Source of the DNA: Roseomonas sp.
Lineage (GTDB): Bacteria; Pseudomonadota; Alphaproteobacteria; Acetobacterales; Acetobacteraceae
DNA length: 35,209 nucleotides
Reading direction: 5' to 3'
NCBI GenBank assembly: GCA_020249865.1
Contig: JADCEV010000079.1
Coordinates: 1 to 35,209 of the forward strand
Positions 16,925 through 24,727 of this stretch are shown piece after piece (the stretch's first letter is position 1; each line of letters starts with the position of its first letter). Both the position numbers and the translations under genes were made by a program. Under the pieces are notes generated by a model. That model did no database searches. It saw nothing but the letters and a program-made list of their open reading frames with translations, and was not told the DNA's origin.

Positions 16925-18082
16925 CTACCCCAGCATATGCCCGAAGCGCCGTGCCTTGGTGTCCAGATAGGCGTCATTCACGCCATTGGGGTCGAACTGA
17001 TGCGCCTCGCGGCCCACCACATCAATGCCACAGGCAGCCAAGCCCGAAATCTTATCGGGATTATTGGTCAGCAGCCGCACCCGCGTCAGCCCCACCTCAC
17101 GCAGCATGGTGGCGCCCACCAGGAAGTTGCGTTCATCCGCGCCATAGCCAAGCGCGCGATTGGCATCGAGCGTATCAAGCCCGCGATCCTGCAGCGTATA
17201 GGCGCGCAGCTTGTTCACAAGGCCAATGCCACGCCCTTCCTGCGCCAAATACAGCAGCACCCCGCCTGCCGGGTCTTCCGCCATGCGCTTGATGGCGCCG
17301 CGCAGCTGCGGCCCGCAATCGCAGCGGAGCGAGCCTAAAAGATCACCGGTGAAACATTCGGAATGCGCCCGCGCCAAGGGGGCTTGGCCGGCTGCTGCGC
17401 TTGCTTCCGGATCGCCCACCAGAATGGCCAAATGCTCAATCCCGCCATCGGCGGCGCGGAAGGCGATGATGCGCGCCTCCGGCGCATCTTCCAGCGGCAC
17501 GCGGGCTTCGGCCACGCGCTTCAGGCTGGAAGCGGCGCTGATCGGGTAGCTCAGAATATCCTCGGCCGGGACGGTCAGCAGTGAAAGCCGTTCGGCCACA
17601 CCGGGGGCGACGGGGGCCACCACCAGCGCGGGCAGCAAGCGCCCAAGCTTGGCCAGCGCCAGGGCAGCACCGGCCAGCGGGGGTGGGGCCACCTGCTCGG
17701 CCTCGGCCGGCAGCAGGCTTTCGGTGGTGGGGTCGGCGAAGCTGCGCAGCCTGGCGGGGTCCAAAGCGGCCGGGGGCAGGCGCAGCGCCACAACGGGCTG
17801 ATCCTCGGCCTGGGTTACGGGGCGGCGCAGCAACGCCGCGGCACGCACCGGCGCCAGCAGCAAAACCGGCACGGCCAGCCCGGCGCCAGCGATATCTGTC
17901 AGGCCCGCCGCGCCCAGCGTTTCCGCTGCGCCCACCAGCAAGGCGGTTTCCTGCTGGACAATCAGCACAGGCGTACCGCGGCGCAAATCGGAAATGGCGC
18001 GATGCACTCCACGCATGGCCAAGCGGCGCGGATCAAGACAGGGTTCAGGGTGCTGCGGCAAAAGGCCACCTTGTGGGGACAT
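16925..18082 (-). CDS. ribA: GTP cyclohydrolase II RibA with a degenerate RibB-like N-terminal domain
   Basis: The C-terminal half (about 195-385) is a full GTP cyclohydrolase II, the first step of riboflavin synthesis. It has zinc cysteines C243, C254 and C256 (HSECFTGDLLGSLRCDCG), the catalytic loop EGRGIGL and LLTNNPDKISGL. The first ~190 residues align loosely with 3,4-dihydroxybutanone-phosphate synthase (RGVHRAISDLRRGTPVLIV), but the acidic DDEDREN-type active site is replaced by QQETALL. That domain is therefore probably inactive, as known in other alphaproteobacterial RibA proteins. Three starts are possible (GTG 18130, ATG 18097, ATG 18082). I chose 18082 because GGAA lies nine bases upstream. 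No FMN riboswitch is seen upstream. Confidence 0.9.
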   Translation of the reverse strand: MSPQGGLLPQHPEPCLDPRRLAMRGVHRAISDLRRGTPVLIVQQETALLVGAAETLGAAGLTDIAGAGLAVPVLLLAPVRAAALLRRPVTQAEDQPVVALRLPPAALDPARLRSFADPTTESLLPAEAEQVAPPPLAGAALALAKLGRLLPALVVAPVAPGVAERLSLLTVPAEDILSYPISAASSLKRVAEARVPLEDAPEARIIAFRAADGGIEHLAILVGDPEASAAAGQAPLARAHSECFTGDLLGSLRCDCGPQLRGAIKRMAEDPAGGVLLYLAQEGRGIGLVNKLRAYTLQDRGLDTLDANRALGYGADERNFLVGATMLREVGLTRVRLLTNNPDKISGLAACGIDVVGREAHQFDPNGVNDAYLDTKARRFGHMLG

Positions 18083-18167
18083 GTGACGGGTTTCCATTAG
18101 GCCGATATTCAACCATTGGGAATGTGGCACTGATACGGCGCTTTACGACCCCAAGGCCAGAAAGAAG

Positions 18168-18261
18168 CCCGGCCTTGCCCAGACTGTCTTGCGGCCGGGG
18201 CGGGGCGGGTGGCATCCTCTCCCGTGAAAGACGGGCCGCTGCTCCCATCGCGGCAGCGCCC
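18168..18261 (+). promoter_or_regulatory. Structured leader before the response regulator gene
   Basis: Three stem-loops can form in the spacer before 18289. They are CCCGGCC/GGCCGGG (18168-18174 with 18193-18199), CCCGT/ACGGG (18221-18225 with 18231-18235), and a 9-bp stem with one bulge (18233-18242 with 18253-18261). The second and third share bases 18233-18235, so they compete. It may be a leader RNA or simply GC-rich sequence. Confidence 0.25.
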
Positions 18262-18288
18262 CATGACGAAGAATGAGGCCTATCGCCG

Positions 18289-18987
18289 ATGACCCCGCCG
18301 CATCCCGTGCTGATCGTGGATGGCAATGACCGGCTGAGGACAAGCCTTGCGGAGCAATTGGCCTTCGGGGGTGAATTCACTGCCACGGGCGCCGCCAGTA
18401 TTGCCGCCGCTGATGCGCTGATCCGCGCCGATGGCAACCGCTTTGCCGCCATGCTGCTTGATCTTGGGCTGCCTGATGGCTCTGCGCGGGAGTTTTGCGC
18501 AAAACTCCGCCGTTCAGGGCTGCGCATGCCCATTATCGTCCTGGCCGGGGCAGCCGGAGAGGCAGAGGTGCTGCGCTGCCTGGATGCCGGGGCGAATGAC
18601 GCCATTACCAAGCCGCTCCGCATGCAGGATCTGATCGGCAAGCTCCGCGCCCAGATTGCCCGTGCCGCGGATGGGGAAGGTGGGGTTTGCACCATCGGGC
18701 CCTATGAATTTCGCCCCGCCGCCAAGCTGTTGCAGGAAGGGCGGCGCGGGCGGAAAATTCGCCTGACGGAAAAGGAAACGGCGATCCTGACCTTCCTGCT
18801 TGGTGCTGGCGGGCAGCCGGTTTCACGTGAAATCCTGCTGAGCGAGGTTTGGGGCTATAACAGCAAGGTCACCACGCATACGCTGGAGACGCATATTTAT
18901 CGCCTGCGCCAGAAGATCGAACCCAACCCGGCAGAGGCGCGCATTCTGCTGACCGATGCAGGCGGCTATCGGTTGGAGGCTGGGTAG
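18289..18987 (+). CDS. OmpR-type response regulator with a degenerate receiver
   Basis: This 232-residue protein has an N-terminal receiver domain and a C-terminal winged-helix DNA-binding domain (LTEKETAILTFLL, then TTHTLETHIYRLRQKIE). The phosphoacceptor D58 (LLDLGLPDG) and K108 (TKPL) are present. However, the second acidic metal ligand is glycine (VDGND, G12) and the conserved Thr/Ser is alanine (A86, VLAGAAG). Close alphaproteobacterial relatives have intact DDD and T residues, so this receiver may work without phosphorylation. No histidine kinase is adjacent. Start ATG 18289 follows GAGG by ten bases. Its targets are unknown. Confidence 0.9.
   Translation: MTPPHPVLIVDGNDRLRTSLAEQLAFGGEFTATGAASIAAADALIRADGNRFAAMLLDLGLPDGSAREFCAKLRRSGLRMPIIVLAGAAGEAEVLRCLDAGANDAITKPLRMQDLIGKLRAQIARAADGEGGVCTIGPYEFRPAAKLLQEGRRGRKIRLTEKETAILTFLLGAGGQPVSREILLSEVWGYNSKVTTHTLETHIYRLRQKIEPNPAEARILLTDAGGYRLEAG
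18819..18834. other. parS-like palindrome inside the response regulator gene
   Basis: GGTTTCACGTGAAATC contains the perfect 12-bp palindrome TTTCACGTGAAA (18821-18832). It matches 13 of 16 positions, 13 of them consecutive, of the ParB-binding parS consensus TGTTTCACGTGAAACA. parS sites can lie inside coding sequence and cluster near the replication origin. It encodes V-S-R-E-I here. Function is inferred from sequence alone. Confidence 0.5.
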
Positions 18988-19005
18988 GGCCGCGAAGCTC
19001 CCCGT

Positions 19006-19560
19006 TCAATGCTTCCAAATGATCTCGGCGGGGGGCGCTTCGGTCGGGTCCACGCGCAGCATTTGGCCATTCATCACGCTTTTGCCGGTGAAGGCCAGGA
19101 TGAAGCCCCAATGGGACACCACAAGTGTATGGGACCAATCCTGCAGCGCGGCCATTTCGTCGCGGAATAGCTGCGCGCGGTCAATCACCTGTTCGGCCGG
19201 TTCTTCCACGGGCGGCCACCAGACCTCGTCTATATGGTCCAGCACCACATGCGGGAAATCGAGCCGCAATTCAGTCACCGGCCGGCCGATATCGCAGGTG
19301 AAGGCATAGCGTTCGCGCACGGTTGGCGTCACGGTCAGCGGCACATTCAAGCGGCGCGCCACCGGCAGGGCAGTTTGCAAGGCGCGGGTATAGGGGGAGA
19401 CGATGATGCGCCTGATCCCCTCATGCGCCAGCGCTTCGGCCGCTTCTTCGGCCTGGGTTTGGCCGAGCGGTGTCAATTTCGGGTCTATGATGCCGGGGTC
19501 TTTGCGGGTTTGCGTGAAAAGCAGGTTGAATTCGCTTTGCCCGTGCCGAAGCAGAATCAC
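19006..19560 (-). CDS. Histidine phosphatase family protein (phosphoglycerate mutase-like)
   Basis: This 184-residue protein has the RHG motif (LLRHGQSEFN, R5-H6-G7), the second arginine in SPYTRA (R59), an acidic residue in RERYAF (E83) and the second catalytic histidine in VVSHWGF (H150). The pocket is therefore complete. The family includes phosphatases for small phosphoesters and phosphoproteins as well as mutases; the substrate here is unknown. The start is GTG 19560, with AAGGGTGA upstream. It is convergent with the response regulator (18-base gap) and divergent from the Tim44-like gene. Confidence 0.88.
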   Translation of the reverse strand: MILLRHGQSEFNLLFTQTRKDPGIIDPKLTPLGQTQAEEAAEALAHEGIRRIIVSPYTRALQTALPVARRLNVPLTVTPTVRERYAFTCDIGRPVTELRLDFPHVVLDHIDEVWWPPVEEPAEQVIDRAQLFRDEMAALQDWSHTLVVSHWGFILAFTGKSVMNGQMLRVDPTEAPPAEIIWKH

Positions 19561-19686
19561 GTTGAGTCACCCTTGTTTGAACCCGGTTTGTCTAGCGAGG
19601 CTCCCGCATACTCGCAACCGGCCTGGTTTTTGGCCAATCGGCGCCGCGCGCGCGTAATTCCTTCGTTGCTTCGCGCGATCCAAACG

Positions 19687-19715
19687 TTGCCCTTGGGCGC
19701 CCGAGACCCTAGATT
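19687..19715 (+). promoter_or_regulatory. Candidate sigma-70 promoter of the Tim44-like gene
   Basis: TTGCCC (19687-19692) and TAGATT (19710-19715) are separated by 17 bp, close to TTGACA-N17-TATAAT. Predicted transcription would begin near 19722, directly at the AAGGAG ribosome-binding site (19723-19728), giving a short leader before ATG 19736. Confidence 0.45.
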
Positions 19716-19735
19716 AGCGGCTAAGGAGCAAAAGC

Positions 19736-20401
19736 ATGGGTGGCTTGCCGATAGATCTGATCCTCTTTGCGATGGTGGCGGCATTTTTGGTGCTGCGCCT
19801 GAGGAGCGTGCTTGGCCGCCGGACGGGGTTTGAGCGTCCGCCGCAGACCGAAGCCGCGCCGGTGCCCGCCGGGCGAGGCCCCGCGACCGAGGTTGAGATT
19901 GCCGCCAAACCGTCCCAGGGCGGTGCACGGCGTGTCATTCCCGATCCGCGCAGCCCGGTGGGTGAGGCGCTGATGCAAATCCAGAAGCGCGACCGCAGCT
20001 TTGATCCCAACCGCTTTCTGGATGGCGCCGAAACCGCCTTTGGCATGATTGTGGAAGCCTTTGCCCGCGGTGACCGCGCCACCTTGAAGCCGCTTTTGTC
20101 TGAGGAGGCCTTTGCCGGCTTTGACCAGGCGATTTCGGCGCGTGAGGCCGCCGGGGAGACTCAGCGCACGGAACTCCGCAGTGTTGAGGAAAGCGGAATT
20201 GAAGCGGCGGAACTCCGCGGCTCTGTGGCCGAGGTTACGGTGCGGCTGGTGACGGATCAGATCAATCTGGTGCAGGCACGCGATGGCTCCATTGTGTCGG
20301 GCGCCGAGGCGGTGACGGAGCTGACCGATGTCTGGACCTTCCAGCGTGACCTCAATAGCGCCGACCCGACCTGGCGCCTGGTGGGCAGCACTGCCGCCTA
20401 G
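19736..20401 (+). CDS. Tim44-like (TimA family) membrane adaptor protein
   Basis: This 221-residue protein has one N-terminal membrane helix (about 5-24, IDLILFAMVAAFLVLRLRSV), a proline-rich linker, and a C-terminal Tim44-like domain (FLDGAETAFGMIVEAFARGD near 93-112, ending DPTWRLVGS). It is the bacterial relative of mitochondrial Tim44 and is typical of alphaproteobacteria. There it is proposed to act as an inner-membrane adaptor in protein assembly. Start ATG 19736 has a strong AAGGAG. It is followed after 57 bases by the large vWA/GATase-like membrane protein on the same strand. Confidence 0.88.
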   Translation: MGGLPIDLILFAMVAAFLVLRLRSVLGRRTGFERPPQTEAAPVPAGRGPATEVEIAAKPSQGGARRVIPDPRSPVGEALMQIQKRDRSFDPNRFLDGAETAFGMIVEAFARGDRATLKPLLSEEAFAGFDQAISAREAAGETQRTELRSVEESGIEAAELRGSVAEVTVRLVTDQINLVQARDGSIVSGAEAVTELTDVWTFQRDLNSADPTWRLVGSTAA

Positions 20402-20458
20402 TGCGGTGTTCGTTATGGCGGGGTCCGGGGTGAGATTATCGCTCCGGACTAAGCGTCC

Positions 20459-22537
20459 ATGACTCAGCATCTTGCCTATATAGATTTCCTTCCCCGCCTG
20501 CCGCTTTGGCTGCTGGCGCTTTTTGCGGCCCTTTCCCTGATATTTCTTGCCTATGGGCTTTATCAGCGCGCGCGCGGGATTTGGTGGCGGGCGCTGGCGG
20601 TGGTGATCCTGCTGGGCGCTCTCGGCAATCCGCGCCTGTTGCGGGAAGAACGCGAAACACGGCCGGATATCGCGATCCTGGCTGTTGACCGTAGTGACAG
20701 CACTGGGATTGCCGATCGGGCTGAACGCATCGCCGCCGCGCGTGCTGCCCTGGAAGCGCGCGCCGCGCGCCTGCCCGCGCTTGATTTGCGGGTGGTTGAA
20801 GTGCCCGAAGCCGGCCAGCGCGGCACGGCGTTGTTTTCGGCTTTGGGTGCGGCCTTGGCGGATGTGCCTCGGGCGCGGCTTGCGGGCGTGATCGCGCTGA
20901 CCGATGGCCAGGTGCATGACGCGCCGGCGCTGCTGCCTTTCGACGCGCCGTTTCATGTGTTGCTGCCGGGCCGCGCCGGCGAAATTGATCGGCGCCTCCG
21001 CCTGGTTTCAGCCCCTGGCTTTGGCATTGTCGGCCAGCAGGTGGAATTGCGCGTGGTGATCGAGGATTTGGGCGCGTCGGCTGGCGGCAATGCCGGGCTG
21101 ATCATCCGCCGCGATGGCGGTGCGCCGCGGCGTGAGGAAATCCTGATCGGGCGCGAGCACGCGATTTCTGTGCCCGTCGCGCGCGGCGGTCCGATGGTGA
21201 TTGAACTTGAAGCCGAACCCCGCGCGGGCGAGGTAAGCTCGCTCAATAACCGTCAGGTGGTCACCGTGAATGGTGTTCGGGATCGGCTGCGCGTGCTGCT
21301 GGTTTCCGGTGAACCCCATGCCGGCGAACGCGCCTGGCGGCGCTTGCTGAAGGCTGACCCCAATGTGGATTTGGTGCATTTCACCATCCTCCGCCCGCCG
21401 GAGAAGGATGATCTGACGCCGCTCAATGAATTGGCGCTGATCGCCTTTCCGGTGCGGGAGCTGTTTCAGGTCAAGCTGCGCGAGTTTGATTTGATTGTGT
21501 TTGACCGCTTCACCAATCGCGGCCTGCTGCCGCCCACTTATATGCGCAATATCGCCGATCACGTGCGCGCGGGTGGCGCGTTGTTGATGAGTGTCGGGCC
21601 GGAATTCGCGGGGCCGGCCTCTCTCGCTTTCACGCCGCTGTCGCAAGTATTGCCCGCGCGCCCAATCGGTCGCGGTGCGGGGGTGGAGGAAGGGCCGTTT
21701 CGTCCGCGCATCAGCACGCTCGGTGCGCGGCATCCGGTGACGGAGGCGCTCGCGGGCGCCAATAGTGCCGCGACAGAAGCAAGCTGGGGTCGCTGGTATC
21801 GCTGGCTGCGCGGTGAGGCGCGCGGCGGCATGGCGGTGATGGAAAGCCCGGAAGGCACACCCTTGCTGGTGCTGGATCGGGTCGGTGAGGGGCGCGTGGC
21901 GCTGCTGATGTCGGATCATATCTGGCTTTGGGGGCGCGGGCATGATGGCGGCGGCCCGCAGGAAGAATTGCTGCGCCGCATCGCCCATTGGCTGATGCGC
22001 GAAACCACGCTGGAAGAAGAGGATCTGACGGCGCGGATTGACGGCGGGCGCATGGCGATTGCGCGTCGCAGCCTGGAAGTGGCACCAGCGCCTGAAGTGA
22101 CCATCACCGCGCCTGATGGCTCACGCAGTACGGTCCGGTTGGAAGATGCCGGCGGCGGGCGCGCGATTGCCGATGTTGCGGCGCGTATGCCCGGTGTGTG
22201 GCAGGTGGGTGACGGCAAGCGCGTGGCTTTCGCTGCTGCTGCGGTCGCAAATCCTTTGGAAATCGCTGATCTGCGCGCCGATGGCGAAAAGCTGCGCCCC
22301 TTGGTGCAGGGCCGCGGCGCGATCCGCTGGCTGGGTCAGGAAGCCGCGCCGGCGCTGCCGGAATTGCGCATGGTGACGGCAGGGCGAGAGGTTGCCGGTG
22401 CGGGCTGGATTGGCCTCAGGCGCAATGCCGATCACAGCGTGATCAGCATTTCCGCCTTGCCACTGCTGCCGCCTTGGTTGGCACTCTTACTGTTGCTCGG
22501 CACCGTGGTGCTGGCCTGGCGGCAGGAGGGGCGCTGA
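20459..22537 (+). CDS. Large membrane protein with vWA-like and GATase-like regions (usual DUF4159 partner)
   Basis: This 692-residue protein has two N-terminal membrane helices (about 14-36 and 42-58) and one C-terminal helix (about 668-686, PWLALLLLLGTVVLAWR). A vWA-like region (DIAILAVDRSDSTG near 70) follows the first helices. A class I glutamine-amidotransferase-like region (VRAGGALLMSVGPEFAG near 368) lies in the middle, without an obvious catalytic Cys. The family normally sits directly after the DUF4159 gene in a moxR-DUF58-DUF4159 set. Here it is about 18 kb away and on the other strand. Its role is presumably in the same envelope-associated complex. The start is ATG 20459. Confidence 0.8.
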   Translation: MTQHLAYIDFLPRLPLWLLALFAALSLIFLAYGLYQRARGIWWRALAVVILLGALGNPRLLREERETRPDIAILAVDRSDSTGIADRAERIAAARAALEARAARLPALDLRVVEVPEAGQRGTALFSALGAALADVPRARLAGVIALTDGQVHDAPALLPFDAPFHVLLPGRAGEIDRRLRLVSAPGFGIVGQQVELRVVIEDLGASAGGNAGLIIRRDGGAPRREEILIGREHAISVPVARGGPMVIELEAEPRAGEVSSLNNRQVVTVNGVRDRLRVLLVSGEPHAGERAWRRLLKADPNVDLVHFTILRPPEKDDLTPLNELALIAFPVRELFQVKLREFDLIVFDRFTNRGLLPPTYMRNIADHVRAGGALLMSVGPEFAGPASLAFTPLSQVLPARPIGRGAGVEEGPFRPRISTLGARHPVTEALAGANSAATEASWGRWYRWLRGEARGGMAVMESPEGTPLLVLDRVGEGRVALLMSDHIWLWGRGHDGGGPQEELLRRIAHWLMRETTLEEEDLTARIDGGRMAIARRSLEVAPAPEVTITAPDGSRSTVRLEDAGGGRAIADVAARMPGVWQVGDGKRVAFAAAAVANPLEIADLRADGEKLRPLVQGRGAIRWLGQEAAPALPELRMVTAGREVAGAGWIGLRRNADHSVISISALPLLPPWLALLLLLGTVVLAWRQEGR

Positions 22538-22562
22538 AAGAACGCGCCACTTCGGATCGGCG

Positions 22563-22844
22563 TCAGCGCGCCGAGGCAAGCCGCATCGCGGAAGGTGCGG
22601 GCAATTCAATCTCGATCTCGAGCGTGGACATATCCCCGCCACGATCCAGATTGACATTCACCTTGCTCGGGTCAATCGCGACATAGCGTGCGACCACCGC
22701 GACCAATTCCTGTTGCAGCTTGGGCAGGAAATCCTCCCGATTGCGGCCAATGCGCTCATGCGCCAGCACAATCTGAAGCCTTTCCTTGGCGGCTGCGGCG
22801 CTATCATCCTTGCGCCGACCACGGAAGAAATCGAGCCAGGACAT
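22563..22844 (-). CDS. minE: Cell division topological specificity factor MinE
   Basis: This 93-residue protein has the N-terminal membrane-targeting and anti-MinCD segment (MSWLDFFRGRRK, then AKERLQIVLAHER at about 18-30) and the dimerising C-terminal domain (YVAIDPSKVNVNLD). MinE stimulates MinD ATPase and drives pole-to-pole oscillation. The start is ATG 22844, whose A is the last base of the minD TGA (TGATG). A GTG three bases earlier is less likely, because GGGAGG is better placed for the ATG. It is the last gene of minCDE. Confidence 0.95.
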   Translation of the reverse strand: MSWLDFFRGRRKDDSAAAAKERLQIVLAHERIGRNREDFLPKLQQELVAVVARYVAIDPSKVNVNLDRGGDMSTLEIEIELPAPSAMRLASAR

Positions 22845-23662
22845 CACGCGGCCCTCCCACCAAACAAGCGCCGGAACAGCCCCTTGCGCTCCGCTTCCAG
22901 GAAGCGATGCGGCACATCCTCACCCAGGAAGCGGGAAACCGCATCAGCATAAGCCTGGCCCGCGATGCTTTCATTATCCATGATCACCGGCGTGCCGGTA
23001 TTGGAAGCGCGCAGCACGCTTTCGCTTTCCGGGATCACGCCGAGCAGCGGGATGGCGAGGATTTCGCGAATATCCTCCAGCTTCAGCATTTCGCCCTTTT
23101 CCACGCGGTTCGGGTCAAAACGCGTCACCAGCAGATGTTCCTTCACCGGGTCTCGCTTTTCCTCCGCGCGCTTCGATTTGGATTGCAGCACGCCAAGAAT
23201 GCGGTCTGAATCCCGTACCGAGGAAACCTCCGGGTTCGTCACCACAATCGCCTGATCGGCGAAATAGAGTGCCAGCAGCGCGCCCTTTTCAATGCCGGCG
23301 GGGCTATCGCACAGGATGTAATCGAATTCCTTGGACAATTCCTCGATGATCTTGGCAACCCCTTCCTTGGTCAGCGTATCCTTATCCTTGGTCTGCGACG
23401 CTGGCAGGATGGAAAGGGTTTCCACGCGCTTGTCGCGGATCAGCGCCTGGCTCAGCCGTGCTTCGCCTTGGATGACATTGATGATGTCAAACACCACGCG
23501 CCTTTCGACACCCATAATGAGGTCGAGGTTGCGCAAGCCCACATCGAAATCAATCACCACCGTTTTCTTGCCGCGCTGGGCAAGGCCAGTTGCGAAGGCG
23601 GCGCTGGATGTCGTCTTGCCGACGCCGCCCTTGCCGGATGTCACCACAATAACCTGAGCCAT
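22844..23662 (-). CDS. minD: Septum site-determining protein MinD
   Basis: This 272-residue ParA/MinD ATPase has the deviant Walker A motif KGGVGKTT (11-18), a DFDVGLRNLDL switch region, and a C-terminal amphipathic membrane-targeting helix (RKGLFRRLFGG). MinD recruits MinC to the membrane to block FtsZ rings at the poles. I chose ATG 23662 because AGGGAGG lies eight bases upstream; the in-frame TTG at 23668 is only two bases from it. It is the middle gene of minCDE and overlaps minE by one base. Confidence 0.96.
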   Translation of the reverse strand: MAQVIVVTSGKGGVGKTTSSAAFATGLAQRGKKTVVIDFDVGLRNLDLIMGVERRVVFDIINVIQGEARLSQALIRDKRVETLSILPASQTKDKDTLTKEGVAKIIEELSKEFDYILCDSPAGIEKGALLALYFADQAIVVTNPEVSSVRDSDRILGVLQSKSKRAEEKRDPVKEHLLVTRFDPNRVEKGEMLKLEDIREILAIPLLGVIPESESVLRASNTGTPVIMDNESIAGQAYADAVSRFLGEDVPHRFLEAERKGLFRRLFGGRAA

Positions 23663-23697
23663 AGCCAATGCCTCCCTGAAACTTCGTCGCGCCGCGA

Positions 23698-24474
23698 TCA
23701 GGTGATGGGGTCGAAGCGCATGCGCTCACCCACCAGCCGCACCTGCATCGCCTTGCCGATTTGTGCTGCCGGAAAGCCTTCCCGCACGGCGTAGAAGCCG
23801 GCGATGGAAACCAGTTCCGGATCGAAATTCAGCGCAAAAACCCGCGCTTCCATATTGCTGGCACCACCCGCAATGGCGCGGCCACGCAAAGCGCCATAGA
23901 CATGGATATTGCCATCCGCAATCACCTCGGCTCCCGCATTGACGGTGGAGGTGACAATCAGATCAGCCCCTTCCGCCCAAATGCGCTGCCCGGCGCGTAC
24001 GGGCTGTTCCACCACCATGGTGCTGCGCGCAGCAGCCGGCTTGGCGGCGGGCGGCGGCGGCGCAGCGGCCGCTTGCGGTGCGCCTTCAGTCGGCGCGGCG
24101 GGCGCCACGATATCATCCGTTTCCTTGCCGCCGACACTGCGCACCGGTGGCAGCCCATAGGACAGCGCGGCGTTGCGCATTTCTGTCGTGCCGCCGGTGG
24201 TGCCGATCGGCATGATCTCAAGCTCACGCAGGCCCTTGATCAGCCCGGGGAAATCCACCTCATTCGGCGGGACCTGAATATCGCTCAGGCCAAGCACGAT
24301 GGGCGCGAAGCGCAGAAACCCCGGCGCGCGGCGGAATTGATCGCCAATGGCGGGCACCACCGCTTCGGGCTGATGATCCAGCAGGCGCAGCACGAGCAGA
24401 TTGAAATTCGCCCCGCGCAGGCGAAAGGGTTCAATACGGGTGGCGGTATCGGGCCTGGGCGCGGCGCTGGACAT
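23698..24474 (-). CDS. minC: Septum site-determining protein MinC
   Basis: This 258-residue division inhibitor has an N-terminal FtsZ-interacting domain (about 15-110) and a C-terminal beta-helix domain (about 152-258; VRAGQRIWAEGADLIVTSTV, IHVYGALRGRAIAGG). They are joined by an alanine/proline linker (about 122-148) longer than in E. coli MinC. It acts with MinD to stop polar Z-rings. Start ATG 24474 has AGGAG four to five bases upstream. It is first in the minCDE operon, with minD 35 bases downstream. The 253-bp spacer upstream contains a perfect DnaA box. Confidence 0.94.
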   Translation of the reverse strand: MSSAAPRPDTATRIEPFRLRGANFNLLVLRLLDHQPEAVVPAIGDQFRRAPGFLRFAPIVLGLSDIQVPPNEVDFPGLIKGLRELEIMPIGTTGGTTEMRNAALSYGLPPVRSVGGKETDDIVAPAAPTEGAPQAAAAPPPPAAKPAAARSTMVVEQPVRAGQRIWAEGADLIVTSTVNAGAEVIADGNIHVYGALRGRAIAGGASNMEARVFALNFDPELVSIAGFYAVREGFPAAQIGKAMQVRLVGERMRFDPIT

Positions 24475-24512
24475 GAAACTCCTGAGGGGCTCGGACTCGA
24501 TGCGCCTTCGAG

Positions 24513-24521
24513 TTATCCACA
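24513..24521 (+). promoter_or_regulatory. Consensus DnaA box upstream of minC
   Basis: TTATCCACA is an exact match to the high-affinity DnaA box. It lies 39 bp upstream of the minC start in the 24475-24727 spacer between divergent minC and the NMT1-type protein. I noticed only this copy, so it is not an origin by itself, but it could couple min expression to DnaA. Nothing else convincing is seen in this spacer apart from AT-rich GATATAGCG near 24555. Confidence 0.45.
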
Positions 24522-24727
24522 GCTTCTAGTGGGTGTCCCCGGCGGCACGCACAAGATATAGCGTCTTCCTATGGGCGGGCGAAGGGGTTGGATGCTTCCT
24601 GCTGATCTGGCAGGGCCTTAGCGGGCGAAGTTCAGAAATGCCTCAAACCGCGACTCGGGGCGCGTCTGGCGGGGCTGACCGGGGCGCCAAGCTCAGGCAG
24701 AATGAGGGCGCCAAAGGAGCGAAGATT

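Noticed and set aside
18083-18288. FMN riboswitch upstream of ribA
   Set aside because: I looked for the conserved FMN-aptamer segments (for example an AGGGUGAAAUUCCC-like part) on the minus strand and did not find them.
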